Part shown: positions 1 to 8,491 of the stretch, one piece after another
How positions within the stretch are numbered: the stretch's first letter is position 1
How the letters are laid out: each line of letters opens with the position of its first letter
Origin: Streptomyces sp. LX-29
GTDB taxonomy: Bacteria > Actinomycetota > Actinomycetes > Streptomycetales > Streptomycetaceae
Direction of reading: 5' to 3'
NCBI RefSeq assembly: GCF_029541745.1
Contig: NZ_CP089746.1
Coordinates: 558,001-622,000, forward strand
Length of the DNA: 64,000 nt
Program-made: the position numbers and the translations under genes
Notes under the pieces: generated by a model
Databases searched by the model: none
The model's input: only the letters and a program-made list of their open reading frames with translations
Told to the model about the DNA's origin: nothing

Positions 1-981
1 GTCGCCGGGGACGAGCTTCAGCTCGTGGAGGCTCAGCGGCACGCCCGTGGCGACGGTGTGGCTCCACGCGACGTCCGCGTTGTAGCCGATCTGGACGACG
101 GGCGAGCCGAGCAGCGAGCCGCCGGAGACGTCGAGTTCGCCGGGGATGGTCTGCTGGGCCTGCCAGAAGCGACGGCCACCCTGCCAGGGGTAGTGGGGGT
201 TGCCGAGCAGCAGTCCGCGCTTGCCGGCGGTGGTGGCGCCGGAGAAGGCGACGGCGTTGGAGCCCATGCCGGAGTTGCGGGCGGAGAGGACGGCACGGGC
301 GGCGGCCGCGGGGTCCTCGGGGAGGGACGCGGTGCGCGCGGCGACGCCGGCGGGCGGCCGTGCGTCGGTGATGCCGTCCACCGCCAGGCCCTGACCGCTC
401 AGCAGGATCAGGGCGTAGCCGCGCCGGGCCACGTCGACCGTGGTGATCGGGCGGACCCAGTCCTTGCCCCGGCACTTCGGATCATCGATCCTGTTTTTCG
501 CCAGCCAGGCGTTGTAGCCGGCGGCCCAGCCGCGCATCAGCTCCTTGCTCTGCCGGGAGGGGCCGGCCGGCGCCGGCTGGGCGAGCATCTTCTCGACGGT
601 CCGCGTGTCGCGTATGCCGGCGAAGAACAGGTCGCTGGAGAGGTTGGTGCCGGCGCTCGACAGCGACCCGTCGGTTCTGCCGTCGGCGCCGAAGTGGCGG
701 GAGCGCTCCCCGCGTACGGTGACGAACCCGTCGGCGAGTGTGCAGATCTGGTCGGCGGCCTGGGCCCAGCCGGTGCCGAAGCCGAGGTTCGCGTAGTCCT
801 TGGCGACGATGTGGGGAATGCCGTACTCGGTGTAGCGGATCACGGCGGACAGTCCGCCGCCGGACGCGCGCTCCCCGGCGCGGGCCGTGGCGTCGGCCGC
901 GGTGGCCGGCAGCATCGAGGCCCCGGTCAGCACGGCGAGTCCGCCGACGGTCAGGGCGCGCAGACGATGACGTAAACGCAA
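1..981 (-). CDS. Penicillin acylase / AHL acylase family protein, 5' part only (runs off the window)
   Basis: This is the N-terminal 327 residues of a secreted Ntn-hydrolase amidase. The reading frame is open from a TTG at 981 to base 1. The TTG follows AGGGGAG at good spacing, and no other start in the frame has a comparable site. Residues 1-35 form an Arg-rich, hydrophobic signal peptide ending near ATAADATARA. Around residue 241 the chain reads GMGSNAVAFSG; in this family the Ser after Gly becomes the N-terminal nucleophile of the beta subunit after autoproteolysis. The stretch LLLGNPHYPW that follows is also typical. Known relatives hydrolyse penicillins, acyl-homoserine lactones or lipopeptide acyl chains, and the substrate cannot be told here. 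Most of the beta subunit lies outside the window. Confidence 0.85.
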   Translation of the reverse strand, partial: MRLRHRLRALTVGGLAVLTGASMLPATAADATARAGERASGGGLSAVIRYTEYGIPHIVAKDYANLGFGTGWAQAADQICTLADGFVTVRGERSRHFGADGRTDGSLSSAGTNLSSDLFFAGIRDTRTVEKMLAQPAPAGPSRQSKELMRGWAAGYNAWLAKNRIDDPKCRGKDWVRPITTVDVARRGYALILLSGQGLAVDGITDARPPAGVAARTASLPEDPAAAARAVLSARNSGMGSNAVAFSGATTAGKRGLLLGNPHYPWQGGRRFWQAQQTIPGELDVSGGSLLGSPVVQIGYNADVAWSHTVATGVPLSLHELKLVPGD

Positions 982-1199
982 TTCGACTCCCCTCGGGAGA
1001 ATCAGGAGAACACTTCATCCTTCTGACTGCGGCAAGAAGGACGCCGCGTGAGGGGAGGAGGTTGTCATGAGGGCGGCCGGGCAGACCGGTTCGGCCGGCG
1101 CGGCTGAGGTGCCCGGGCGGATCGTCGTCGACGACGGCGGGGCGGAGGAGCGCGGGGGCCGTCCGGTGGGCCGTGCGGGCGGCCCACCGGGATCGGCCT

Positions 1200-1937
1200 C
1201 TAGGTCAGTGGGAGCGCCTTGGCACCCGACAGCACCGGCACGAGGGCGTAGTTGCCGTCCCCGGCACCGCAGGACGGCCGGGTGTCGGCCGTGTCGGACA
1301 CGTTCGTCCCCGCCGCGAACCGACCGTCACCGCTCGTCACCACCGTCGAGAAGTGGTTGGTGGCCGAACCGGAGTAGAACATGCACTGGTGCACGTTGAC
1401 GTGGTGACCCGTGGTCAGGTCCAGTGCCTTGACGCCGGACAGCAGCGGTACCAGGGCGTAGTTGCCATCCCCGGCGCCGCACGACGGCCGGGTGTCGGCC
1501 GTGTCGGACACGTTCGTCCCCGCCGCGAACCGACCGTCGCTGCTCGTCACCACGGTGGTGAAGTGGTTGGCGGTCGAGCCGGAGTAGTACACGCACTGGT
1601 GCAGGTTGAGATAGCGCCCGGCGGTCACGTCGAGCGCCTTGGCAGCCGACAGCAGGGGAACGACGGTGTAGTTGCCGTCCCCGGCGCCGCAGGACGGCCG
1701 GGTGTCGGCCGTGTCGGACACGTTCGTCCCCGCCGCGAACCGACCGTCACCGCTCGTCACCACCGTCGAGAAGTGGTTGGTGGCCGAACCGGAGTAGTAC
1801 ATGCACTGGTGCAGGTTGAGATAGGTGACGGCCTGTTGTCGCGGCCCCTGGGCGTGGGCCGTCACCGGTGCGAGCAGTAGGGCGGTGGCGCCGGCCGCGG
1901 CGGCGAGCCACTTCCTGAGGTACCCCTTCGGGCGCAC
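1200..1937 (-). CDS. Secreted protein of three tandem 70-residue repeats, function unknown
   Basis: A 245-residue secreted protein I do not assign to a named family. The GTG at 1937 is preceded by AGGGGGAACCACC; an in-frame start at 2003 would add 22 residues with no sense as an export signal. Residues 1-33 are a signal peptide (Arg/Lys start, Ala/Leu core, VTAHAQG cleavage region). The rest is three nearly identical 70-residue units, each with an LHQC or VHQC motif, YYSGS, NHF, a FAAGTNVSDTADTRPSC core and a GDGNY turn. Each unit has two cysteines, probably one disulfide per unit. No enzyme motif is visible. A wall- or surface-binding role is a guess. Confidence 0.8.
   Translation of the reverse strand: MRPKGYLRKWLAAAAGATALLLAPVTAHAQGPRQQAVTYLNLHQCMYYSGSATNHFSTVVTSGDGRFAAGTNVSDTADTRPSCGAGDGNYTVVPLLSAAKALDVTAGRYLNLHQCVYYSGSTANHFTTVVTSSDGRFAAGTNVSDTADTRPSCGAGDGNYALVPLLSGVKALDLTTGHHVNVHQCMFYSGSATNHFSTVVTSGDGRFAAGTNVSDTADTRPSCGAGDGNYALVPVLSGAKALPLT
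1203..1832 (-). repeat. Three in-frame 210-bp direct repeats within the secreted repeat protein
   Basis: A conserved block beginning GTGTCGGACACGTTCG recurs at 1291, 1501 and 1711, exactly 210 bp apart. The outer copies are almost identical at DNA level, including silent sites, which points to recent duplication or gene conversion. Confidence 0.9.
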
Positions 1938-2041
1938 GGTGGTTCCCCCTCTCCGCTCCCTTCGGCAAGGAGCAGGGACAGGAGAGCACGGCGCGTCGCC
2001 CACGGGTCAACGCCGCCGACTAATCCACCCGATGGGGTGGG

Positions 2042-2611
2042 TCAGGAGCCTTGGGGCGCCTGCCTGCCGGCCCGCCACTCCGGCGCGAGCACCGACCAGA
2101 CCTCCATGTCGTGCCGCTTCCCCCGGTAGGCGTAACTCTCGCGCAGCACGCCGTCCTTGGTCATCCCGAGTCGCCGGGCCACGGCGATGCTGGCCGCGTT
2201 CGCCGCCGAGACGTGCCACTCGACGCGGTGGATGCCGCGCTCCTCGACGGCCCAGTCGATGAGCAGGCGCACGGCCCTGGTGACCAGGCCCCTGCCGGCG
2301 GCCGACGGCTCCAGCCAGCAGCCCGCCTCGGCGTTGGCCTGCGGGACGTCCATGACCCGGAGGATGACTCCGCCGACCAGCTTGTCGCCGACCCAGATGC
2401 CGTGGATCCGCCCGGTGTCGGTCGCGGTCTTGTCCGCGTAGGACTGGAGGTACGCGCGGCTCGACTCCAGGTCCGTGACGATGTCCGGCAGCCCGACGTA
2501 CTGCCCGATGTACTCCCGTCCCCGGTCCATGTGGGCGAGGAACTCATCGGCCCGCCACGGTTCGAGCGGGCGCAGCTCCGCACCGTCGTCGTCCAGGGAT
2601 ATCGCGTACAT
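2042..2611 (-). CDS. GNAT family N-acetyltransferase (RimJ/RimL type)
   Basis: A 189-residue acyl-CoA-dependent N-acetyltransferase of the RimJ/RimL-like group, which modifies protein N-termini or small amines using acetyl-CoA. The ATG at 2611 sits behind GGAGGGTGAGG; an ATG 51 bases upstream in frame has no such site. The N-terminal strand reads ELRPLEPWRADEFLAHMD. The acetyl-CoA loop region is near EPSAAGRGLVTRAVRLLIDWA, and the C-terminal half has NAASIAVARRLGMTKDG, the usual NxxSxxxxxxxG helix. The length is normal. Its neighbours are unrelated, so it is probably a single-gene unit. The substrate is unknown. Confidence 0.85.
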   Translation of the reverse strand: MYAISLDDDGAELRPLEPWRADEFLAHMDRGREYIGQYVGLPDIVTDLESSRAYLQSYADKTATDTGRIHGIWVGDKLVGGVILRVMDVPQANAEAGCWLEPSAAGRGLVTRAVRLLIDWAVEERGIHRVEWHVSAANAASIAVARRLGMTKDGVLRESYAYRGKRHDMEVWSVLAPEWRAGRQAPQGS

Positions 2612-2747
2612 CCTCACCCTCCACGGTCGGTACCCGCACAGCTTCGCAAGTGATCTTCTCATGCGTACTTCGGCGCATCTTTTGCGCCGTCCGACCGCGG
2701 CGAACAGACTTCCCTCATGACCGTACGCGACGAATCACGAGAGTGAT

Positions 2748-3698
2748 ATGCGCCCCTTCGGGGTCCGCCGGCGGCTGACGGTCGGCGTGCCGACCCTGGC
2801 GGCGGTGCTCGCCCTGGGCAGCTACGGGCCGTGCCCGCCCCGCTCGGAGGGGACCGCCGCGGCCTCGCAGGGTGCGCGGCGGCCGTCAGAGCGGCAGGTC
2901 GTGGCCGCGCTGCGGGTCCAGGTGCTCCAGCGCCTCCCCCACGACCCACGGGCCTTCACCGAGGGGCTGGAGATGGCCAACGGCATGCTCTACGAGGGCA
3001 CCGGCGGTCTCGCTCGTGGCGAGTCCGCCGTCACCGCCGGTCCCGTGGGGCGGCCGCCGGTCCGCAGGGCCGAGCTGCCGCCCCCGGTCTTCGGCGAGGG
3101 CATCACCGTCCTGGGGCGCACGCTGTGGCAGCTCACCTGGCGCGACGGCATCGCGGTCGAACGGGACGCCCACACCCTCGCCGAGCGCCGCCGCGTGACG
3201 TACACCGGGGAGGGCTGGGGGCTGTGCCACCGACGCCGCGACGGTCGGCTGGTGATGAGCGACGGGTCCGACCGGCTCGTCTTCCGCGATCCGAGCACCT
3301 TCGCCGTCACCGGCACGGTCGCCGTCACCGAGCACGGCCGGCCCGTGACCGGCCTGAACGAACTCGAGTGCGTCGACGGCGACACGGTCTACGCCAACAT
3401 CGACCGGGCCGGCCGCCTCGTGCGCATCGACGGCGCCACCGGCGCGGTCACCGGCAGCGTCGACGCCTCACAGCTGCTCACTCCCGCGGAGAGCCGGGAA
3501 GCGGGCGACCTGAACGGCGTCGCGGCCGTGCCCGGGACCGATCAGTTCCTGCTCACCGGCAAGCGCTGGCCGAAGATGTTCCGGGTGCGGTTCGTCGACG
3601 TCGGTCCTCGGCTCGGTTCACCCGAAGGAGGGCCGCGCCTCCCACGGGTGGACACGCGGGCGGGGTGGGCGCGCCGGGGAGGTGGGCCGACGCCATGA
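2748..3698 (+). CDS. Glutaminyl-peptide cyclotransferase (glutamine cyclotransferase family)
   Basis: A 316-residue protein of the plant/bacterial-type glutaminyl cyclase family, a five-bladed beta-propeller that converts N-terminal Gln to pyroglutamate. The signature PHDPRAFTEGLEMANGMLYE is followed by EGTGGLARG, FGEGITVLG, LWQLTW and LNELECVDGDTVYANI, all hallmark segments in the normal order. The first 35 residues look like an export signal, so the enzyme is probably secreted. The last 25 residues, after KRWPKMFRVRFV, exceed the family's usual end and are Gly/Arg-rich, perhaps read-through after loss of an earlier stop. The ATG at 2748 has only a weak GAGAG upstream, so the start is less certain than the identity. 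Confidence 0.85.
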   Translation: MRPFGVRRRLTVGVPTLAAVLALGSYGPCPPRSEGTAAASQGARRPSERQVVAALRVQVLQRLPHDPRAFTEGLEMANGMLYEGTGGLARGESAVTAGPVGRPPVRRAELPPPVFGEGITVLGRTLWQLTWRDGIAVERDAHTLAERRRVTYTGEGWGLCHRRRDGRLVMSDGSDRLVFRDPSTFAVTGTVAVTEHGRPVTGLNELECVDGDTVYANIDRAGRLVRIDGATGAVTGSVDASQLLTPAESREAGDLNGVAAVPGTDQFLLTGKRWPKMFRVRFVDVGPRLGSPEGGPRLPRVDTRAGWARRGGGPTP

Positions 3699-3722
3699 CG
3701 TGAGCGCCGGCCGGAGCGGGTC

Positions 3723-4508
3723 CTACAGCCCCTGCCAGGACGGCTTGGCGGCGTAGGTGGCGCGGAAGTAGTCGGCCAGCCGCAGCTTCGCGGCGGCCGC
3801 CTCGTCCACCACCACGGTGGCGTGCGGGTGCAGTTGGAGCGCGGAGGCCGGGCAGGCCGCGGCGACCGGGCCCTCGACCGACCGGGCCACGGCGTCGGCC
3901 TTGCCCGCGCCGGTGGCCAGCAGGACCAGGTGGCGCGAGTCCAGGATGGTGCCGATGCCCTGGGTGATGACGTGGTGCGGCACCTGGTCGATGTCGCCGT
4001 CGAAGAAGCGCGCGTTGTCCTGGCGGGTCCGCTCCGTCAGGGTCTTGATCCTGGTGCGCGAGGCGAGCGAGGAACAGGGCTCGTTGAAGCCGATGTGGCC
4101 GTCGGTGCCGATGCCGAGCAGCTGGAGGTCGACGCCGCCCGCCTCGCCCAGCGCCCGGTCGTACGCCTCGCAGGCCGCCTGCACGTCCTCGGCGTTGCCG
4201 TCGGGGCCCAGGAAGGACTCCTCGGTCAGCCCCAGCGGCTCCACGACCTGGCGCAGCACGGTCGACCGGTAGCTCTCGGGGTGCCCGGCCGGCAGCCCGA
4301 CGTACTCGTCAAGCTGGCAGATCCGCGTCCGCGAGACGTCGACGGCGCCGGCCGCGACCTTGGCCGTCAGGGCCTCGTAGACGGGCAGCGGGGTGGAGCC
4401 GGTGGCGACACCGATCAGGGCGTCCGGCTTGCGGCGCACCAGGGCGGCCATGGCCTCCGCGATGAGCTCGCCGCCTGCCCTGGCGTCCGGAACGATGACA
4501 ACTTCCAC
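3723..4508 (-). CDS. nagB: Glucosamine-6-phosphate deaminase
   Basis: A 261-residue cytoplasmic enzyme converting glucosamine-6-phosphate to fructose-6-phosphate plus ammonia, the step that feeds amino sugars into glycolysis. Visible motifs are the phosphate-binding VATGSTPLPVY, the QLDEYVGL segment with catalytic Asp67, and GIGTDGHIGFNEP with catalytic His138. The length matches the family. It lies 223 bp downstream of ptsI on the same strand, so the locus reads crr-ptsI-nagB. That pairing fits N-acetylglucosamine use: PTS import gives GlcNAc-6-P, deacetylation elsewhere gives GlcN-6-P, and NagB completes the route. In streptomycetes these genes are controlled by the GntR regulator DasR, and dre-like sites lie upstream of crr. 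Confidence 0.95.
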   Translation of the reverse strand: MEVVIVPDARAGGELIAEAMAALVRRKPDALIGVATGSTPLPVYEALTAKVAAGAVDVSRTRICQLDEYVGLPAGHPESYRSTVLRQVVEPLGLTEESFLGPDGNAEDVQAACEAYDRALGEAGGVDLQLLGIGTDGHIGFNEPCSSLASRTRIKTLTERTRQDNARFFDGDIDQVPHHVITQGIGTILDSRHLVLLATGAGKADAVARSVEGPVAAACPASALQLHPHATVVVDEAAAAKLRLADYFRATYAAKPSWQGL

Positions 4509-4731
4509 GCTTGGCCTGCCGTTTCTGGAAGTGGGGGTGGGTGGTTCTCGAGCGGTCGGGTGTGGGGGGCGGCCTCGGGCCCCGGGGCCCGAGGTCCGGG
4601 GGCGCCGGGGTCCGGGGATGCCGGGATGCCGGGGCGCCGAGGTCGCGGCCGAGCGGCGGGGGACCGTCTGTGGCGCCCCCGACCGCGCTGGGGCCCGCCC
4701 ACACCGACGGGCCCCCGCGGCATGCTCCCGC
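4509..4731. other. G-rich spacer between ptsI and nagB
   Basis: This 223-bp gap holds imperfect GGGGC/CCGGGG and ccgggatgc runs and no convincing ORF. I see no good DasR site directly ahead of nagB, so nagB may depend on read-through from ptsI or on a promoter I cannot recognise. Confidence 0.4.
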
Positions 4732-6405
4732 TCAGCCCTCTTCGGAGAGGACCGCTTGTGCGGCGCGGCGTGCTTCGTCGGCGGTGTCGGTGGCGCGGGC
4801 GGCGGCTGCCGCGCGTTCGCATTGGGCGAGGGTGTGGTTGGCGAGGGTGGCGCGGACGTAGGGGATGGCGGTGGCGCCCATGGACAGGCTGGTGACGCCG
4901 AGGCCGGTCAGGACGCAGGCCAGGAGGGGGTCGGAGGCGGCTTCGCCGCAGACTCCGCAGCTCTTGCCTTCGGTGCGGGCGGCGTCGGCGGCCAGGGCGA
5001 TGAGGTCCAGGAGGGCGGGTTGCCAGGGGTCCTGGAGGCGGGAGAGGGCGCCGACCTGGCGGTCGGCGGCGAAGGTGTACTGGGCGAGGTCGTTGGTGCC
5101 CAGGGAGAGGAACTCGACTTCCTGGAGGAGGGAGCGGGCGCGCAGGGCGGCGGAGGGGATCTCGACCATGGCGCCGAATTTGGCGTTGAGTCCGGCGGTG
5201 CGGCAGGCGTCGGCGAAGGCGCGGGCGTCGTGGCGGTCGGCGACCATGGGGGCCATGACGTCGAGGTGGACGGGGAGTCCTTCGGCGGCTTCGGCCAGGG
5301 CGGTGAGTTGGGTGGCCAGGATGTCGGGGTGGTCCAGGAGGGTGCGCAGGCCGCGGACGCCGAGTGCGGGGTTGGGTTCGTCGGTGGGGGTGAGGAAGTC
5401 CAGTGGTTTGTCGGCGCCGGCGTCCAGGACGCGTACCACCACGCGGCCTTCGGGGAAGGCTTCCAGGACGCTGCGGTAGGACTGGATCTGCTTGTCCCGG
5501 GAGGGGGCGTTCTTGCTGTCGTCGAGGAAGAGGAACTCGGTGCGGAACAGGCCCACGCCCTCCGCCCCGGCCTCCACCGCGGCCGGCACGTCTCCCGGGC
5601 CACCGATGTTGGCCAGCAGCGGCACCTTGTGACCATCGGACGTGGCACCGGGACCGCTGGAGGCGGCCAACGCCGCCCTGCGCTCCTCGGCGGCCTTGGC
5701 CAGCTCGGCGCGCTTGGCCCCGCTCGGCTCCACGAAGAGGTCGCCGGTGCTGCCGTCGACGGCGACGACGGTGCCCTCGGTGATCTCACTGGCACCCGGC
5801 AGGGCGACGACGGCGGGGACGCCCAGGGCGCGGGCGAGGATGGCGCTGTGGCTGGTCGGCCCGCCCTCCTCGGTGACGAAGCCCAGCACCAGCGTCGGGT
5901 CCAGCAGGGCGGTGTCCGCGGGCGCCAGGTCCCGCGCGATCAGCACATACGGCTCGTCGCTGTCCGGCACACCCGGCATCGGCACACCCAGCAGCCGCGC
6001 CACGATCCGGTTCCGCACATCGTCCAGGTCGGCCACGCGCTGCGCCATGTACTCCCCGGCGCCCGCGAGGAGTTCCCGGTATCGCGAGAACGCGTCGTAG
6101 ACGCTCCGCTCGGCGGTGCCGCCGGCCGCGATCCGACGGTCCACGTCGGCCATCAGCTCGGGGTCCTGCGCCATCAGCGCCTGGGCCTCCAGGACCGCCT
6201 GGGCCTCGCCCCCGGCGAGGTTGCCGCGCGCCGTCAGGTCGGCGGCGGTCGCCTCCACGGCGTGGCGGGCGCGCTGCTGCTCACGCTCGGCCTCCTCCGC
6301 CGGAATCTCCTTGACCGGCGGCTCCAGGACGGCCGTTCCCATGTGCCGTACCTGACCGATCGCCACACCGTGGCTGACGCCGACGCCCCGCAGCGTTGTC
6401 TCCAT
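4732..6405 (-). CDS. ptsI: Phosphoenolpyruvate-protein phosphotransferase (PTS Enzyme I)
   Basis: A 557-residue general PTS enzyme that takes phosphate from phosphoenolpyruvate and passes it to HPr. The frame extends upstream to 6477, but the ATG at 6405 (METTLRGVGVSHG) gives the normal Enzyme I N-terminus and length. The phospho-accepting His is residue 186 in GGPTSHSAILAR. The PEP-binding barrel follows, with GPGDVPAAVEAGAEGVGLFR, FRTEFLF, and near the C-terminus FLSLGTNDLAQYTFA and SCGVCGEAASDP with the active-site Cys. Its start lies about 60 bp past the end of crr on the same strand, indicating co-transcription. HPr is not in the window. Confidence 0.97.
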   Translation of the reverse strand: METTLRGVGVSHGVAIGQVRHMGTAVLEPPVKEIPAEEAEREQQRARHAVEATAADLTARGNLAGGEAQAVLEAQALMAQDPELMADVDRRIAAGGTAERSVYDAFSRYRELLAGAGEYMAQRVADLDDVRNRIVARLLGVPMPGVPDSDEPYVLIARDLAPADTALLDPTLVLGFVTEEGGPTSHSAILARALGVPAVVALPGASEITEGTVVAVDGSTGDLFVEPSGAKRAELAKAAEERRAALAASSGPGATSDGHKVPLLANIGGPGDVPAAVEAGAEGVGLFRTEFLFLDDSKNAPSRDKQIQSYRSVLEAFPEGRVVVRVLDAGADKPLDFLTPTDEPNPALGVRGLRTLLDHPDILATQLTALAEAAEGLPVHLDVMAPMVADRHDARAFADACRTAGLNAKFGAMVEIPSAALRARSLLQEVEFLSLGTNDLAQYTFAADRQVGALSRLQDPWQPALLDLIALAADAARTEGKSCGVCGEAASDPLLACVLTGLGVTSLSMGATAIPYVRATLANHTLAQCERAAAAARATDTADEARRAAQAVLSEEG

Positions 6406-6467
6406 GTCACCTGTCTCCGTGAGAAGCGACGGCACCGGCCGCCGCGATGTGTCGACCGCCGCCGCGG

Positions 6468-6917
6468 TCATCCCCATGCGAACAGCTTGTCGCCGGCCTG
6501 TACGTCGCCGTCCTCGGCCATGTCGCTCAGGGCCTCCGCGGTCGCCTCCAGGGCGATGACCGGACTGATCGGGGACTTGCCCGCCGCCTCGACCGCGGCC
6601 GGGTTCCAGCGGATCACGGGCTGGCCGCGCTCGACCGTGTCGCCCTTCTCGACCAGGACCTCGAACCCCTCGCCCTTGAGCTGGACGGTGTCGATGCCGA
6701 GGTGGGTGAGCACGCCGTGCCCCGCGGAGTCGAGGACCACGAAGGCGTGCGGGTGGACGGAGACGATGACGCCGTCCAGGGGCGCGACGGCCTCCGAGGG
6801 CTCGCGCAGCGGGTCGACGGCGGTGCCCGGGCCGACCATGGCCCCCGAGAACACGGGGTCGGGCACCGCGGCAAGGCCGACGGCGCGTCCGGTGAGCGGC
6901 GACGTCACGGTTGTCAT
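6468..6917 (-). CDS. crr: PTS glucose-type Enzyme IIA component
   Basis: A 149-residue cytoplasmic IIA-Crr domain that relays phosphate from HPr to sugar-specific IIB/IIC proteins such as the GlcNAc permease. The core reads VSVHPHAFVVLDSAGHGVLT followed by HLGIDTVQLKGEGF. His72 in the THLGIDTV motif is the phosphorylated residue, and His57 is its conserved partner. The C-terminal LFAWG ending is typical. It is the first gene of the leftward crr-ptsI-nagB unit. Two dre-like DasR sites lie 252 and 450 bp upstream, consistent with the GlcNAc-responsive control known for this gene pair in Streptomyces. Confidence 0.95.
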   Translation of the reverse strand: MTTVTSPLTGRAVGLAAVPDPVFSGAMVGPGTAVDPLREPSEAVAPLDGVIVSVHPHAFVVLDSAGHGVLTHLGIDTVQLKGEGFEVLVEKGDTVERGQPVIRWNPAAVEAAGKSPISPVIALEATAEALSDMAEDGDVQAGDKLFAWG

Positions 6918-7168
6918 GTGGGGGGCCTTCCTGTGTGAGGCAGGTCAGAGCGAAGGCAGCGTGTCTCGATGACCTTCGCCAGCGCGCGCAGCGCGTCCGG
7001 AATCCGCCGTGGGCGTTGTCACCGGGGCATGCCGGAGTGGCGGCGGATCGCCTTCTCGACCCTCGGAGCTCTCCGACGGGCCGCGTGCGCCGGCCGTCGG
7101 ATCACCCCGTGGTCACCGGCCGTCGCTGCCGTCGACCGGTGAGGACGTTTGTAGCCGATCGACCGGCA

Positions 7169-7184
7169 AGAGGTCTACTCCAAT
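7169..7184 (-). promoter_or_regulatory. Probable DasR-responsive element (dre) upstream of crr-ptsI
   Basis: The 16-mer AGAGGTCTACTCCAAT matches the DasR consensus ACTGGTCTAGACCACT at 11 positions, including the central GGTCTA and a CCA. It lies 252 bp upstream of the crr start, a plausible promoter distance for a long leader. DasR control of crr-ptsI is established in S. coelicolor; occupancy here is inferred. Confidence 0.6.
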
Positions 7185-7272
7185 CGACCGGGCGCCCCCA
7201 CCGACGCCCGGCGCCCGCCACACCCACCCACCGACCATCCGACCACTAAAGCCCATCTGACCTGCGGTTTCT

Positions 7273-7312
7273 CTCGCCTGCGCGGCACGCCGGGGCGTGC
7301 CGCGCAGGCGAG
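7273..7312 (-). terminator. Strong inverted repeat, probable terminator of the beta-propeller gene
   Basis: Perfect 19-bp arms (7273-7291 and 7294-7312) are separated by only GG, with arms beginning CTCGCCTGCGCGGC. It lies 120 bp downstream of the leftward gene ending at 7433 and before the crr promoter region. There is no T-run, as is common in Streptomyces. It should insulate crr from upstream transcription. Confidence 0.7.
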
Positions 7313-7366
7313 CTCATTCTGAAGATTTCTTTCATAAGTCGAGCGTGCTACTGTCGGCACACCGCA

Positions 7367-7382
7367 GGTGGTTTAGACCACT
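7367..7382. promoter_or_regulatory. Second dre-like DasR site
   Basis: GGTGGTTTAGACCACT matches the dre consensus at 13 of 16 positions and is nearly palindromic around TTTAGA. It is the better of the two sites in the gap. It lies between the end of the beta-propeller gene and its probable terminator, 450 bp upstream of crr, so its target promoter is unclear. Confidence 0.6.
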
Positions 7383-7432
7383 AGTGGCCTCCTCGCGGCG
7401 TTCCCCGGACACCGCGGTGGGCGCCATCGGCG

Positions 7433-8413
7433 TCACCGTGCCGCGGCCCCGGAGTGGATCGTCACCTTCACGATGCGGCCGGACGCCTCGGCGACGAACA
7501 GCTCGCGCCGTGGATCGTGGTCGCCGAAGCCCAGCGGCACGCGCACGCTGCTGGGCATACGCAGGCCGGAGACGAGGACACAGGAACGACCGGTGGTCGG
7601 GTCCACCCGGATGAGTTCGCCGTCGCGGAAGGACGTGACGACCAGGTCGCCGTCGACGTGGGCGAGGTCGTCGAGGAGCTTCGCGTCCAGGGGGTTGCGG
7701 CTGAGCTCGGTGACCGTGGTGTGCGCCGCCGGGTCCTTCAACGGGATGCGGACGACCGGTGAGGAGGTGCTGGTGATGACGCTCGCGTACAGGTCGTCGC
7801 CGACGATCTCCAGCCCGTTGGCCCCGAAGACGTTCGCCGCCCGTGTCCACCGCTCGTCCTTGGTGCCGTCGGGCCGGATCTTCAGCACGCCGGTGCTCAA
7901 CTCGCGGCTCAGGTAGAAGTTGCCGTCGGCGTCGATCGCCAGACCGTTGATGCCGGACAGCCCCGTGACGACCTTCACCGGCTCGGGCCGGGCGGACGTC
8001 GGGTCGAAGCGCATGATGCCGGAGCCCAGGCCCGAGGTCAGCGGGTTCACACCGTAGTTGACGTACATCATCCCGTCCGGGCCGCGCCGCAGCCCGCCGG
8101 GGCCGTTCACCGGGAACGACGCCCTGAGGGTCCCGTCGGGTGCGTACCCCTCGACCCGGTGTCGGGTGATGTGCGAGACCCAGAGCGTGCCGCGCCCGTC
8201 GAACTCCAGGTTCTCGCGCCAGTCCAGGAGCGGCACGCCCCCCTTCCGGAACACCTCGACGCTCGTACGCTCCGCGCACGGCCGCAGCTCCGTGGCCGCG
8301 GAGGGGTTCGAGCTCCGCACCTCGGACGCCGCCACCGGCGCGTGCGCGCCGCCTGCCAGCAGCACCGATAACAGCCCCACCGCCGTGGCCGCCGCACGTC
8401 TGTGCCTCGTCAT
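7433..8413 (-). CDS. Secreted SMP-30/NHL-type beta-propeller protein
   Basis: A 326-residue exported protein with gluconolactonase/NHL-like repeats. The start is the ATG at 8413 behind GGGGAGGCAGTGAC; an ATG 39 bases upstream lacks a site. Residues 1-30 form a signal peptide ([26 protein letters not shown]). The mature part shows repeated blades of the type [45 protein letters not shown] and IRPDGT. Related proteins are secreted lactonase-like or binding propellers. I see no set of catalytic residues that fixes a reaction. It appears to be a single-gene unit ended by the hairpin at 7273-7312. Confidence 0.75.
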   Translation of the reverse strand: MTRHRRAAATAVGLLSVLLAGGAHAPVAASEVRSSNPSAATELRPCAERTSVEVFRKGGVPLLDWRENLEFDGRGTLWVSHITRHRVEGYAPDGTLRASFPVNGPGGLRRGPDGMMYVNYGVNPLTSGLGSGIMRFDPTSARPEPVKVVTGLSGINGLAIDADGNFYLSRELSTGVLKIRPDGTKDERWTRAANVFGANGLEIVGDDLYASVITSTSSPVVRIPLKDPAAHTTVTELSRNPLDAKLLDDLAHVDGDLVVTSFRDGELIRVDPTTGRSCVLVSGLRMPSSVRVPLGFGDHDPRRELFVAEASGRIVKVTIHSGAAAR

Positions 8414-8491
8414 GTCACTGCCTCCCCGTCTCTCACTCCTGTCGCGCGCCAAGTATGCGCACGTGACAGGCGGTTGGGGAAAGGGCGACTT

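Noticed and set aside
7175..7360. 61-codon minus-strand ORF between the dre sites
   Set aside because: It crosses the terminator hairpin, has no ribosome site and no conserved-looking segment.
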